Of a DNA stretch of 64,000 bases, positions 1 through 11,253 are shown one piece after another. Source of the stretch: Adiantum capillus-veneris (Eukaryota; Streptophyta; Polypodiopsida; Polypodiales; Pteridaceae); NCBI GenBank assembly GCA_014529385.2, contig CM043945.1, positions 139,728,241 through 139,792,240 on the forward strand, given 5' to 3'. The position numbers and the translations under genes are program-made. Positions within the stretch are counted from its first letter, which is position 1. The number at the start of each line of letters is the position of its first letter. The notes below the pieces were generated by a model that was not told the origin of the DNA, searched no databases, and saw nothing but the letters and a program-made list of their open reading frames with translations.

Positions 1-1812
1 TATGGTTGACACACTTTGGTTGCACCAACATACCGATAAGAGCGGCAACTCAACAACACCTTGTAATCCGTCTTTCTCAAATTGTGGTAATCAAAATTCA
101 ATTCCAAAAAGTGTATTGTATTCCTTGTCTGTTGTTATTTCATTTAAGTGTAATCATTCTCTTTTTTTCTGTGGTTTGCAACTACTTGTCTGTGAGCTAA
201 ATCTACACTTTTGAGTGCAAAAAAGGTTGTTTTTTGACATTTTGACCATAGGAGAGTGAACCTAGACCATAGGGAGACCTTTTTGGATAGTTGTATTGTA
301 AGACCTGGACCATGATGGATCGTGATTTTGGTACCATGTCACAGATGACCTTCAAAATTTGTACGATAGTGCCCCTAAGCCTATTATAGCTCCTCCCAAA
401 GTTTCTTTACATTCCAAGATCATTTGGTTGACAAAATGGCGTGTACTTATGTTGCCTGCTCCTATGTATCCAATGCGTGGAGACGTGCTCCTAGAAGCCT
501 TATTTCCCCCTTCTATAGGTAGTAACACAAGGAGGAGACATCAAAAATATAATAGCCGACGTAATACACAAATCAGTTTCTTGAGTGTTGGTATATGGAG
601 TCTTGCTCCCATAATGTACCTTATGGTAATGGCAAATTAAATAGAGTTAAAAAAAAATAACCTCATCAATTATCGACCTTGGTGAATAGTATACCGCATT
701 GGAAGCAAAAAATACAGACAGTAATTGCATAAACAAAGCGTACCTACCCAATATTGTATTGTATGTACCTATTGCAAGTACCTGGAAAAACTCGTCGGAT
801 CACGATTGCCGACAATGGGTGGATCATATCCTTGTCTGAGGACATCACAGGCAAACAACTTGCCTAGGAGTCAGGCCCTAGTAACTTGCTTGCTAGATCT
901 TTGGAATTGTAGTTAATGGCCGGCCTAGCCGAGTACTTTGACTATACAAGTCACAGGTATATCATTCAAGCCACAGACCTTGCATGTACTCGCATGTACT
1001 GCTAAAAGAACTTGTACGCACTTGTTGTCAATCATACATACTTACACCCTGACATTTGTCCTTGACAAACATCCCTTGGAAAAGGCTCCCCTTTCGCCAT
1101 AAGCAATGGTCTCGAAGCTTGCTTTTTCTAATGCAAAGACTTTTGTAAAATTGAAATGAATGAGAAACATTAATTTCAAGTTTATTGTGCTTATCGGCCA
1201 TTGAAAATTTCTATATCGCCATCTCCGTCAGATATGAAGTAACTGTCGAGCTGATAACCGATGCATGCATCATATGCATGGGAGTTTTGTAATTTAAGAC
1301 ATGTTGACATAGTTTGCCACATGCCTACCATATGCCTTGCATATCGTACCTTGGCCAACAATGTCATGCCCTTCATAGCCTATGCAGATTTGGTCGAGTT
1401 GTAGATGTTCGTCGAAAAAGAATGTGTCGATGCCGACTACTAAAAATTGGAAGATCTTGTGCAAGATTCCACTCTATCGAGCTTCCTTCGAAGAAAAACT
1501 GGTTTGTCTCAAACAAGATTGCTCTCCAAGAATTCGAAATTATTGCTTGAAAATTTTGTAAGTAATAAGCTTTGAAATTTTGACACTACAGTTGTGCTCG
1601 TTATTTCTGCAATTTCAACAAGTCGGCGGCTTGCCGAAATTTTGTCGAGATGATGCGGGTTTGAAGCTTAACCAAGATGTCGATGAGACAAAGGGGGGGA
1701 AACCCCGTCCGTGGACACCTACCCTTAATTCAAAATCCTTTTTCCCAAAGGCCTTTGTAGTGTGAAAATAAAAGCTTCCACTATTGGCGACGGCGCATCA
1801 AGCTGCACACAC

Positions 1813-1862
<50 letters not shown>

Positions 1863-2654
1863 AGAAGAAGCAGCATGTTGCTCCCCTTGCCGAGCTTATG
1901 TGACGGACTTTTCTCTCCCCAACCTCGCGCTCATAAAAACGAGCTCACCCTCATGACGTTTGACGTTGGTCGTCGTCCTCTCTCCCCTCGCCGCAAGCGG
2001 CTCTACACAAGCTGCTTCAACCCGCTTCGTCCTCTCCATGCCCAAAACATGCAAAAGCATGCAAACCATTGAAGAGGACCACGCCCTTCCCCCCAAAATT
2101 AGCCTAGCTTTGTTGCCAACATGAGACTGCTAGACTGCTGCATGCAACTCTCCACATAGCCATGCCTTATATAGGCCCTGCCTTGCTAACAATAGGGCCC
2201 CCCTTGACCGCATGGCTCCATCCTGGCCCTTGGCTTGCCCGATCTTACCCTAGGTCTGACATATTGATGTATGTGAAAATTATAAGTGCTTGTGTTGGTA
2301 GATATGCGTATATGTTGTCCTTGTGTATGCATTAGTCTACACATGTATATATTGCACATATGAGATGTGGCAAGTCAATAGAGCATTAGGTCTTACTGTC
2401 CAAATTGAAAGAAGAGAAGTCCTTTTGATGGCTATGAGCCTCCATAGCCAATGAAGCTTTGAAGAGCTCAAATTGCCACGAGGACCCGAGTGGGTCTTTC
2501 TTCGCTAAGGCGGTCTGATAAATGCCAAGGTCCTTGGCAATGCTAAGTATGGTAATCTCCACGACGTTAAGATAGCATGTCACACACACACACACACACC
2601 AAAGAAATGTAGGTGTGTTAATTATTTTGAAAATATGGCAAATATTAATTTTCA
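1..2654. other. Intergenic, no gene recognised
   Basis: I see no convincing gene here. Open frames are short, lack recognisable motifs and are riddled with stops in neighbouring frames. The stretch holds a (GA)n microsatellite at about 1816-1859, followed by a purine-rich GAAGAAGAAG run, and a (CA)n run at about 2580-2599. A decayed repeat cannot be excluded. Confidence 0.5.
1816..1859. repeat. (GA)n microsatellite
   Basis: About 22 uninterrupted GA units. Short open frames translating as Arg-Glu repeats across it are artefacts of the repeat. Confidence 0.95.
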
Positions 2655-3212
2655 TTGGTTACACATAGACGCCTTAACCTTGCACAATACCTCTCCACCA
2701 ACCCATGGGGGGTTGCAGCCTGGTCCACACTCACAAGCCCAGCGCTCCAATTTGAGATGGCTTCCATCACCACGATGATAGTGATTCAAGGGGATCAGCC
2801 TACATTCCAGCCTGCCACAGAGCTGACCCCCCAAGAGTGGTGGAGTGATAGAGAGTGGTGTTGGGAACTCGTCTCTGACCTGACACTATGGTTCATCTGG
2901 CAGGCCCATTTCCTTCGCATCTTTGAGGCTCTTCCTGTCCCATCGACAAAGACCATTCGTTGACATTTGGCTGGAGCTGATCGACACACTCAGGGGCTAG
3001 TTTGAGACACTTCAAGGCAACTTCGACCGCGTGCGGGAGCGCCGCGAGGCTTTCTTGCGACTTTGGCACCCAAGGCCTTTCTTCACCATAGTTCAGGGCG
3101 TGCCTAGATGACATTACCGGCCACCAGTGTGGTTGTTTCCTCCTCCGCCCTTTGGGCAGTTTTATTAACTTATGGAGGATCTTTTTCTTTGTTAAGGAAA
3201 AAAAAAAGAAAT
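2655..3212 (+). pseudogene. Probable LINE 3' remnant with A-rich tail
   Basis: The plus-strand frame from 2655 to 2963 has the look of the tryptophan-rich C-terminal region of plant L1-like ORF2 proteins (WWSDREWCWEL, then LWFIWQAHFLRIFE). Similar-looking coding character continues in decayed form to about 3180. It ends in an A-rich run at about 3195-3212, as expected of a LINE 3' end. No reverse transcriptase or endonuclease motif is present, so this would be a short 5'-truncated or decayed copy. The assignment rests on general resemblance; a random open frame next to an A-rich tract is the alternative. Confidence 0.35.
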
Positions 3213-5901
3213 AAACCATTGATTATGACATAATGAGTAGAATACACAAAATAGAGAAGGCAAATGACACAAATGGAAAACAATTAAGATGAATCAAGCT
3301 CTATGGATTTTGTGTCATTTGTGGTGAGCTTGATGGCCATGACTCAAAGGGCTGAGTCTACATAATCCAAGGGGTCTGCATGACCTCCTAAGATACTTGG
3401 TGGACCATACATCATGTATTAATAAGAGAACAATCCAAATACCTATCAAAGAAGATTGGAGACATTTTCATTTTATCGGAATAAGACCGCTATTTCCTCA
3501 ATCAACCTTGTCAAAACATCCTTTTACAAGAAAAAAATCCTCCCTTATAAGATGGGAGATAGAGGTAGTAGGCAAAGTAGATGCTTTCCTTTAAAAATGA
3601 CATCATATAGTAAGTGCATTTCTCCTTATCTATAGCAACACAGTCAAAGCAAAACAAGTTCTTTTGTAAGAAGGACGTTTTGAAAATCTACACTACCAAT
3701 CATAGATACCATGTTGCCATGACTACTTAAGGTCTATCATCAAGAAAAGGATTGTTCTTTGCAAATGGCCGATGGCAATGTTAGAAATACAAAAAGTGGG
3801 CATCCTTGCCACAACTTTTACTTCATCAAAAAAGGAGCAATTTCTCTTCTGAACTTGAAATTGATTTTCATGTTGGCCCTAGGTGTAAGAAAACTCAGAT
3901 AGACTCCTCAACCAAAACATAAATTAGCGCCAAATGACTTGCGATCTGACGGTAAACACTCAACTAAACATACCACGCAAATAATATGATTTCCACTTTT
4001 AGCATCCCAAAAATTTTCCTTGGGACTTGCTAAGACATCAATAAACATGATTAGATGCCTCAAACGAATTAAAATTGATTTTAGACAACGACCTTCTGTA
4101 TGCAAAAATGAAATAGAGATATAAGCATAAACTAGAGGGTAGAAATAGAAATGTTGTATTCAAATATAATTAGTTGTATCAATACATGATACCTTGTATT
4201 ACTACAATTGGCCCCTACTCGCTCCTCTACTATTTTAATCAATTTGCACTCAGATTCTTCTACCAGCTTCTCTCTCAAGGATCTCCTACCTTTACAAAAG
4301 TACGGACGAGAATCGAACCCGCGCTCGTCAATCACAGCCTACCATCTTATTCGCATAACCACTCCAGCAAGCCCGTCGCCTTGCTCTCAGTGGCAATCTA
4401 TGCAAACATAATATATATGATGATTTGGAGTGTCCCTTGCCCCCATCCCCATCCTTGCGTGCATCTACCTCCTGGCCTGCGCTCCCAAGCCGCCTGCGTT
4501 CTGTCAGCGAGCTCTACTGCAGCAGCTGTCTATTGGAGACCTTGCCGCATGGCTATGCTCTGTCGTCCCACTCCACAGCAGATGCATCTGCCGATGACCT
4601 CATTGTATGGAGGCACTCCTTCGTGAATCGTCACCCTTTTGTTACTTCAGCACAGCATCTGTTCAAGATTCGCCTTCGAATTTTTTTCTTGAAAATGGGT
4701 ATCACCTACTACTTGCAATGGATCATGACAAGTCTTGAATGGGACAAATCAAGCAATTTCTGGTCCCCTTGTGGCTCTCATGCATGATGTGGATGGTCTA
4801 TGAGCATATAGTGTTCAAGAATCCTAGAACTATTGAATGACAAGAGGAAAACTACTCGCAGAGAAGCACATAAATGGGGATGCATTTAGGTGAGTCAAAA
4901 GACTAAAATTAGCTCCCAAAACTCATATTGCCCAATATACCTAAAGTGGTGTGTACTCGTCACCATGGTAAGAGAATGCTTGGTGAACAAATGTATTAGA
5001 AGCATAGATTCAAAATTTTGTTGCTCTTAAGTGTGCACCCAATCTAAGCCTCAAAGAGGCAAAAATGACTTCAGATTACAACTTCTTTTCTTTGCAAGTT
5101 TTAGTCATGTCGTGATAGAAAGTAAGCACTGGTAACGGGAAACGACTTTTGTAAACCTTGGACTCCTCTGTTTGTACTAGTGATGTTAAATGCACTACCA
5201 ACCTTCTAAAACCATCCCTCACAACAACCAGCTGAGTTCAACATTATAGCGATGCAGAGGGTGTAATTTAAGCATAGAATCCCACAAATTGATCTTAAAT
5301 ATCTTCAGTATGAAGATGTGCTGATCAGTATGATGTTAAAGGTGGTAAAGTGCAATGTTGTGGGTATTGCGAGGCATTGCCACTGTATTTTGCAAAATAG
5401 CATCATAATATAGCATTTGGATCTGTCCAATGACCAGTCAGTAGGGATCCACTGCAAGAAACCTTTCAAGCACTGCATTTAATGTGTCAATTCTGTTCAT
5501 AGGCAACATTTCACTCAAACGTACGACTATATCTCACCCTGCAAAAGATAGCTACACAAGACTTTAGTAAGCTTAATCTCGGGTACAAACAGCTGGTTTG
5601 AGTAAGACACCACTTTAAATTTTGCAATACATGTGAATGACAAGCCACTACAGGGTGTAGTTTATACTATAACATTGTTAATTATGTTTAACGAATTATT
5701 TCAATGTTTCCATCCGCAATTAATCAAGAAAAAAATCAAAAGAATTTGGCAGCCTAGAGGGGCCATGCTGCACCAAAATCGCATTTAGGCATTTACGGTG
5801 GGTCAAGACCGCTTTACGCCCAATAAAGTCATAAGAAGGTTTAATACTGTTCTTGGCTGGTCTGGCTTCTAAACTCGTTAGTCGGCATCACCTTGCACTC
5901 T
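3213..5901. other. Intergenic, tRNA-like repeat candidate only
   Basis: No gene is recognised. Short frames at 3397-3594 and 4174-4787 lack motifs. The one structured item is the minus-strand tRNA-like segment near 4180-4400, described separately. The part just before 5902 is the 3' flank of the minus-strand ALMT gene and probably includes its 3' UTR, whose end cannot be placed. Confidence 0.5.
4180..4400 (-). mobile_element. Candidate tRNA-derived SINE head
   Basis: Read on the minus strand, TTGCTGGAGTGG (about 4360-4371) is one base from the pol III A-box consensus. GGTTCGATTCT (about 4310-4320) matches the B box at nearly all positions. The spacing is about 50 bases. The B-box flanks can form a five-pair T-arm-like stem with two wobbles, and ACGG/CCGT could pair as part of an acceptor stem. 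The cloverleaf is not convincing enough for a functional tRNA, and unrelated sequence follows, so a tRNA-derived SINE or tRNA pseudogene is the better reading. I found no target-site duplication or 3' tail, so the ends are approximate. Confidence 0.35.
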
Positions 5902-8900
5902 TCAGCAATTCTTCTGCCCTGTTGTCACCATGTTCTCTACTTGGTTACCACTTGTCTTGCTATGCACACTCTTTGCATCCTCCTCAGGGTACTTGAATTT
6001 TGCAAGGTCGGCTAGCTCATCCACGACTTCAACCACATAATCAAGTCGGAGAGCCACCTCCATCAACAGCGTTGCAAACGTCCCCAAGGAGAGAGCACTC
6101 GCACTCTCCAACACCCGCACTCTTTGCTCTAGCACAGAGTCTTTGGCAAAATCAAAGTCGTCGATCGGGCGAGAAGGCCATGAATTTAGCTTCTTGAAGC
6201 ACCTCCTTTTTGATTCAATCAAATCATCATGTGAGTATGCAATCCCCATCTTATGCACCGAACCTGTGCGAAAGAAACCATTGTGGTGGTCAAGATGCTC
6301 AAACTTTTTCAGCTCTGGCAACACACTTAGCGACAGGTCATCTGGAATATCGTCATCAAACCCGTTCTCTTGTTTGATGAGGAGATAAGAGTTTAGGTAC
6401 AAGCTCTGCTGTAAGCGCTCAACTGCATGCCGCACGCCATCCAAAATTTCAGCGGGGTCTCCTTTCTGCATGTTCTGAACCTGTTTGCCCAGCTTGCGCA
6501 AAACTTTGGCCCCTTCAACACTCACCTCGCGGAGTTCTGTCTCGAAGAGCAGTCGCACTGGCAAAGGTGCCTGCAAAATGTGCAGCACAAACACGCACTT
6601 TCTTTTAGGCAGTTAGTTCAAAGACTGTCTGCATGTTGGAAACATCAAGCCAATGTGCGAGAACAGCGCATACATAGCCTTAAAATGTGCAATGTGACAC
6701 AAGGACTTTCTTTCAAACGATTAAATTCAAAGGCAACCAATGATGAAAACTACACCTCAACAAACTTGTGTAAAAAGAGAGGTTTAACCCTAAACCATAA
6801 AAGCTTGAGCTTACAAATTAAACAAGGCTAAAGTATACACAGACAGAATCAAGAGACAAACACAAATTGATTTTCTTTTTACGAACTTGCTCTAAACACT
6901 AGAAATGCACCTATCAGAAAAGAGACAGGAGCAAGGCAGAATACAGAAAGGAAGGAAGACTGAAAATAAGGAAAATTTATAAAGCTAAGAGAGGAAAAAG
7001 AACAGCTAAAAGACTCCTCTGGAGGCAATTGTTTTCGAGCCATTCCTCCTTGGCCCATCTACAGGTGCATCCAGCACACCCCTATTGTACACAAACATCT
7101 CAAAAATCTCTCTGCAGCATCTTTCTAAAGAATATTGAAAACCAGTGCCTAACTCGCACCTACAGGGACATCCGACACATCACACTGTACACAGACCACC
7201 TCACAAATGTCCAGACTAAGTCAAAGTGTTAAAACAGGAAGTGAAAACAAAAGAAAATAAGACATGCTTCAGGCAGCTGTCAATAAGAGAGAGAGACAGA
7301 GGCAAAAAGTTCTCTTGAAGCAAAACAACATATAAATTTATTGCGAACTTGAAGCATGCCTGCACGCCCACATACAAAAACTACAAAACTGATGAATCCC
7401 GGACAACCAAAAATGATACCTGTATTGCTGACCGTAAACATCCGTGCAATGCAACTACTGAGTATGTACAATGACGTAAAACGGCACCAACTTTCTGATA
7501 CTGTAGCCAAGGGTACTTGAATCTCCTGAATCGCCCATGTGGCGGCTCCCAAACTGCAAAACTAGCCTGCAAAACCCCACAAAAATGATCTTAAAATGCG
7601 AACTTCTACCTAAACTGCAGGGATAGATCAAGAGATTCATGTCAAATGCTTGCCGACAGTCATCTCTGCTTTGAATATGTAACATCGTGTATAAAATCTA
7701 CAAACAAAGATGCACAATTATGTAAAGGGTAACTGCAAACATATCCGTACACCCATCATGCAACCATCTCAATATGTATGTTCATGCACAATGCCAAATG
7801 AGAGGAGATGTAATCAAGCAGAAACGACACAAAACAAGCTCATAACGCTCATTTACTGTAACAAAATTAATACAGCACCGACACCATGTATGACCTTGTG
7901 TTTGCTTGTGTGAAGCACATGTTTTATTTCGTATGTGTCCCACAGACTGTAGACAGCATGCATAAAGGATGAAGCACGCAGCTTTAATGAATTTAGTTGC
8001 ATGCCATAAAAATTTATAGCTTCAAAGAAATAACAACCAGTGATTCTTCTTTGGATGCTGAAACTAGCGCATTTCTGTAACCCTTGTACACAGGATCATC
8101 AGCAGCCAGGCCCATGAAAATTTTCGAAGGAACCCTCTCCAACACTGTGCCTTTTAAATACTCTTCAACACAGACTGTACAAAAGCATGAAATATGCCAT
8201 CAGGAAAGTATCTTTAAATAGACAGTTGTGTTATCATGGATGGTTTCCTACCTTCCAGGGAGTCTGCTACACTCTCAAAGTTTTTTGCTATAAAATCGTG
8301 TAGCTCTTCTCCAGCCCACAATGGAAGGACAAAGAGGTTCACAGAAAGACCTATGCCTGCTCCCATCAAAATAATCAGAAATCTATTGATTGCTGTGTCC
8401 AACGGATCACCCTGCCGATATTCTGCAACCATTATAAGACTGAATGTGATCAAAAATGTCCGAAATCCAAACTCGTACGTCTTCCATGATGGCCAAAGTC
8501 TTGCAAAGGTCACAACTCCGCCTAAATAATAGAAAGAGAAATCAATCATTTGAGCTATTCTGATAATTTTCTGAAAATGTATTGCTTTGTGCATGTGCAG
8601 AACCAGAGGGCAAAAGTTCCCAAAAGCACATTGTCCATGCACCCAATGTTACTTATTAAGAACGTAACAACAAGGAGAGAAATTCATACCCACTAGAAAA
8701 ATACTCAAACCAACCACAACAGGATATGCTACATGCCCACATAAACGAGCCAACTGGCCAAGAACAACAGCTAGGATGCCTGCTGCCAGAGTTCCAGCTC
8801 CTCGATTGTAGCCTTTACTGAGGGTTGCACCTGAAAAGACACAAACACAGTGACTAGAGTTCATTTACCATCACATATTCGCATCTTTGAAAGCTTGAAG

Positions 8901-9375
8901 CACTCTGTTGTTTTGCTGCACATGATTTGTTGAATGTGACAAACCCCCAGATCACCGCATAAACAGAAATAACAGCTTCATTGTAAAAGCACAACTCTCA
9001 AGCAATCGAGTAGGGACGCAGATGAGTACCTATGCTAAACTCGAAGACAACAACGACAGTCATTATAGCCCAGATGGCATGTGAGCCAATAATGGCATAT
9101 GGAGCCTTGAGCAAGACAAGAAGGAAAGCTAGAGAAAGAGCCAAGCCCATTTTAAACGCATGAATCGTCTTGGCCGGCTCCTTCTTTGCAGATGTCCAGA
9201 TGGTGAGAAAGAATGAAGTAAAAGAGGTCTTTACTGAACTATAAGATCTCTTCAAAGCTGCAGGCAAAGAGGCAACAAAATCGCACACTCGCCTATATGG
9301 CCTCGCTAAGCATCCCCGTCTAGTTCTTGGATGAGGCTCCAACAGTGGGGTGCCAAGGTTAGATGAGTCCGCCAT
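5902..9375 (-). CDS. ALMT: Aluminium-activated malate transporter family protein, six exons
   Basis: ALMT proteins are plant anion channels that pass malate and other anions across the plasma membrane or tonoplast. My exon model on the minus strand is 9375-9030, 8830-8690, 8521-8252, 8174-8038, 7566-7420 and 6570-5902. It has GT-AG borders, consistent phases (1,1,1,0,0) and a 569-residue product, usual for the family. Exon 1 encodes a basic N-terminus and the first membrane helices, ending in WAIMTVVVVFEFSIG. Exons 2-3 supply ATLSKGYNRGAGTL, the YEFGFRTFLITFSLI helix and NLFVLPLWAGEELHDF. Exon 4 has DPVYKGYRNA. Exon 5 has the family WEP motif (WEPPHGRF, Trp at about residue 304). Exon 6 is the cytosolic C-terminal domain with SVEGAKVLRKLG and ESASALSLGTFATLLME. 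No frameshift or missing signature is seen, so the gene appears intact. The start is the first in-frame ATG of exon 1. Vacuolar versus plasma-membrane location cannot be decided here. Confidence 0.93.
6571..7419 (-). other. ALMT intron 5 with imperfect internal duplication
   Basis: This 849-bp intron separates the WEP exon from the C-terminal exon. It contains two related segments of about 50 bp, near 7058-7107 and 7159-7207. Both begin CTACAGG and share a TGTACACA core and a CTCACAAAT-like end, offset by about 101 bp. No open frame inside it looks coding. Confidence 0.6.
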
Positions 9376-9438
9376 GCGTGCAAATGTGTCGGAACGATTC
9401 CTTTGCACGTCTTGAAAATCCCTCTTTTGATTTTTAGC
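9376..9438 (-). other. In-frame leader of ALMT exon 1 with a splice acceptor
   Basis: Upstream of the chosen ATG the frame stays open for exactly 21 codons. It then meets a good splice acceptor on the minus strand (pyrimidine-rich, CTGTTTGCAG, exon starting at 9438). This suggests either a 5' UTR intron or an upstream coding exon that I could not locate. The predicted extension is basic and polar, with no signal or membrane segment. Confidence 0.4.
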
Positions 9439-10457
9439 CTGCAAACAGATTAGCAGCACCATGTGCTATGTTTCTGTACATCACTGGTTGGTCCATGTAA
9501 TCTGTTAAGAGCTGCTGATTATTGGCTACTTTTGCATCCAATCCCTTAAAACAATGTGTACATCACACCAATGAAGTCCAGCCCTTGAGGTAGCTTCTAC
9601 TCTGCTAAATTTTCTCTCTGCTCTGATCTATCTGCTTTCAATGCCTCAACCCTGTCGGTGAGTGTGTTCCACATGCAGAAGCCCTTCTACATCCTGCCCT
9701 TTCAATGTAGACAGAGATGCTAAGTTGCAAAAGTTGCTATCTGATGTTCTGGATAGATGGAGAAGGGAGACAAGCAAGCATGGATAAACCTTTACTTGAG
9801 TTTGCATACTGCCAGCAATCTTGGAGAGCAACCATAGGAAAAAAATTGCCATACCGCCTTCTTTTTAGATTATCAAAGTCCTAATTGCCACAGCTTTCTA
9901 CTTGGCAAAAAGTACGTACCTAAAGTGTGCACAAATCCAATCACCCATGTGGATCACAAGTTGCATCTACTCATTTGATGGCTGGTAAAAGAGCCCACAT
10001 ACGTCGGATTGCCGATTGCGGCAGCAGAAACCCCATGATTGATGGCACAAAATCGCTATTAAGTATCCACACAACCCAGATGCATAACGGCCATCCCCAA
10101 TCAGCACATGCCTCGATTGCTTTTCAAAATGTGGAGATGAGCTGCTCAGATGGGCGATTTGAACTGGTTGGTTGCAGAAGTTTTGCGATTTAGATTGCTT
10201 GAGAAAGTCACTGACAAGATGCACCCTTCAAATCTGTATAAGATTGTTCTATTGAAATCAATGGAAACTGTAAAGGTACACGCGCAGCATGCTCGCTCTC
10301 TCTCTCTCTCTCTTGCATGCGCACACACAATCTCTGTGAGGGTTTCCTGTGGACTCTTGCCCATGCTTTTGGGGAACTTAATAATTGCACCTTTAAATGG
10401 CCCACCGCCGACCAAATGTCCAAATAAAGGAGCCTGGACTAACCTCATCACGACTAA
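9439..10457. other. Upstream flank of ALMT, presumed promoter region
   Basis: No gene is recognised. It lies 5' of the minus-strand ALMT gene and should hold its promoter and any upstream exon, but I could not pin down a TATA box or start site. A CT/TC run occurs at about 10295-10313. Confidence 0.45.
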
Positions 10458-10570
10458 GGTCCCTGTCACACTGGGCCGCCCTCGTCTCTAATTGACACCC
10501 TCATTTTTTAGAGGGGATCTACGGTTGAAAATCGGCGTCGCTTGTCGGCGAAGATCACGACCGTTGATCC

Positions 10571-10695
10571 AAAATGTAAACTTGATGTAAACTCGGACAA
10601 ATGTGAACTAGTTGTGAACTTGAATGTAAACTAGATGTGAACTCTGCAAACTATGTGTATGATAGTATTGTGGTGTAAACTTGATGTGAATTGGG
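10571..10695 (+). repeat. Degenerate TGTAAACTNGA array inside the MULE MITE
   Basis: Seven to eight spaced copies of TGTAAACT/TGTGAACT, often followed by NGA or AGA. Unit spacing is irregular at roughly 10-20 bp. Internal subterminal arrays of this kind can be transposase-binding sites, but that role is only inferred. Confidence 0.7.
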
Positions 10696-10758
10696 ATCGC
10701 GCAGATCAAATCTACACAATATAATGATATTGTTCTACATGTATATCAAAACGCGTGC

Positions 10759-10828
10759 GATAGCATAGTGGTGATAGCATAGTGGTAACGCAATGGTCTT
10801 GGGATGGGGAGGTGGTGAGGTCGATCCC
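10759..10828 (+). promoter_or_regulatory. tRNA-like A-box/B-box pair inside the MULE MITE
   Basis: TAGCATAGTGG occurs twice in a 14-bp tandem duplication (10761-10771 and 10775-10785) and fits the pol III A-box consensus TRGCNNAGTGG. GAGGTCGATCCC follows at 10817-10828 and resembles a B box with two mismatches. The distance from the second A box to the B box is about 43 bases, as in a tRNA gene. It may be a tRNA or SINE remnant captured by the MITE. Transcription is not shown. Confidence 0.45.
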
Positions 10829-11253
10829 ACCCAATCCCTATTTTTTCCTCCAAATGAATCGACGGCCCACGATCCACAATGATCTGGGACCATAGATCCC
10901 CTCTAAAAGTTGAGGGTGTCAAATAGAGACGTGGCTGGGCCGCCTGCCCCAACATGGATTTGTTGGGTGGGCGCCCTGTTTCAGTCACATTGGACTTTAG
11001 CCTAAAAGATATCGTCGTAGGCCAGGTGGTAGACCATCCACCTCTCGCACCGACTGTCAGAGCTCAATGCCTATGGCGTGCATTCGCGGGCTGCCTTTTG
11101 AGGGTTGTCCATCACTTTCGAAAGTGTGACGGGGCTGGTGAGGCAAGCCATCTGACAAAGCCTCTAGACCAAAACTACTTTTTGGCGGACGAATGAGGAG
11201 GTGCCACATTCGCTTGTCCGCGCTTTGGGTGCCCCAGTGTGACAGGGGCCTAA

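Larger units (their letters stand above)
10480..10934. mobile_element. MULE-type MITE nested in the PIF-like MITE
   Basis: Terminal inverted repeats of about 46 bp (10480-10525 and 10889-10934) differ at about five positions. They share TTGACACCCTCA and TTTTAGAGGGGATCTA. Both sides carry the 9-bp direct repeat CTGGGCCGC (10471-10479 and 10935-10943), the duplication length typical of Mutator-like elements. At 455 bp and without a transposase frame it is non-autonomous. Inside are a degenerate TGTAAACT-type tandem array (about 10571-10695) and tRNA-like promoter boxes (10759-10828), both listed separately. Confidence 0.8.
10458..11250. mobile_element. PIF/Harbinger-like MITE, split by a second MITE
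   Basis: The left end (10458 onward, GGTCCCTGTCACACTGG) and the inverted right end (ending 11250) match at about 20 of 23 positions. They are flanked by TAA on both sides (10455-10457 and 11251-11253). A 3-bp TAA duplication is typical of the PIF/Harbinger superfamily. Subtracting the inserted element and one 9-bp duplication leaves about 329 bp with no transposase frame, so it is a non-autonomous MITE. The left terminal repeat is interrupted about 22 bp in by the inner element. Confidence 0.7.

Noticed and set aside
359-640. 93-codon frame, considered as an organelle or host gene piece
   Set aside because: No recognisable domain on either strand and no splice context.
4290-4390. Functional tRNA gene
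   Set aside because: Acceptor and anticodon arms do not fold well and box spacing is too long; kept only as a SINE or pseudogene candidate.
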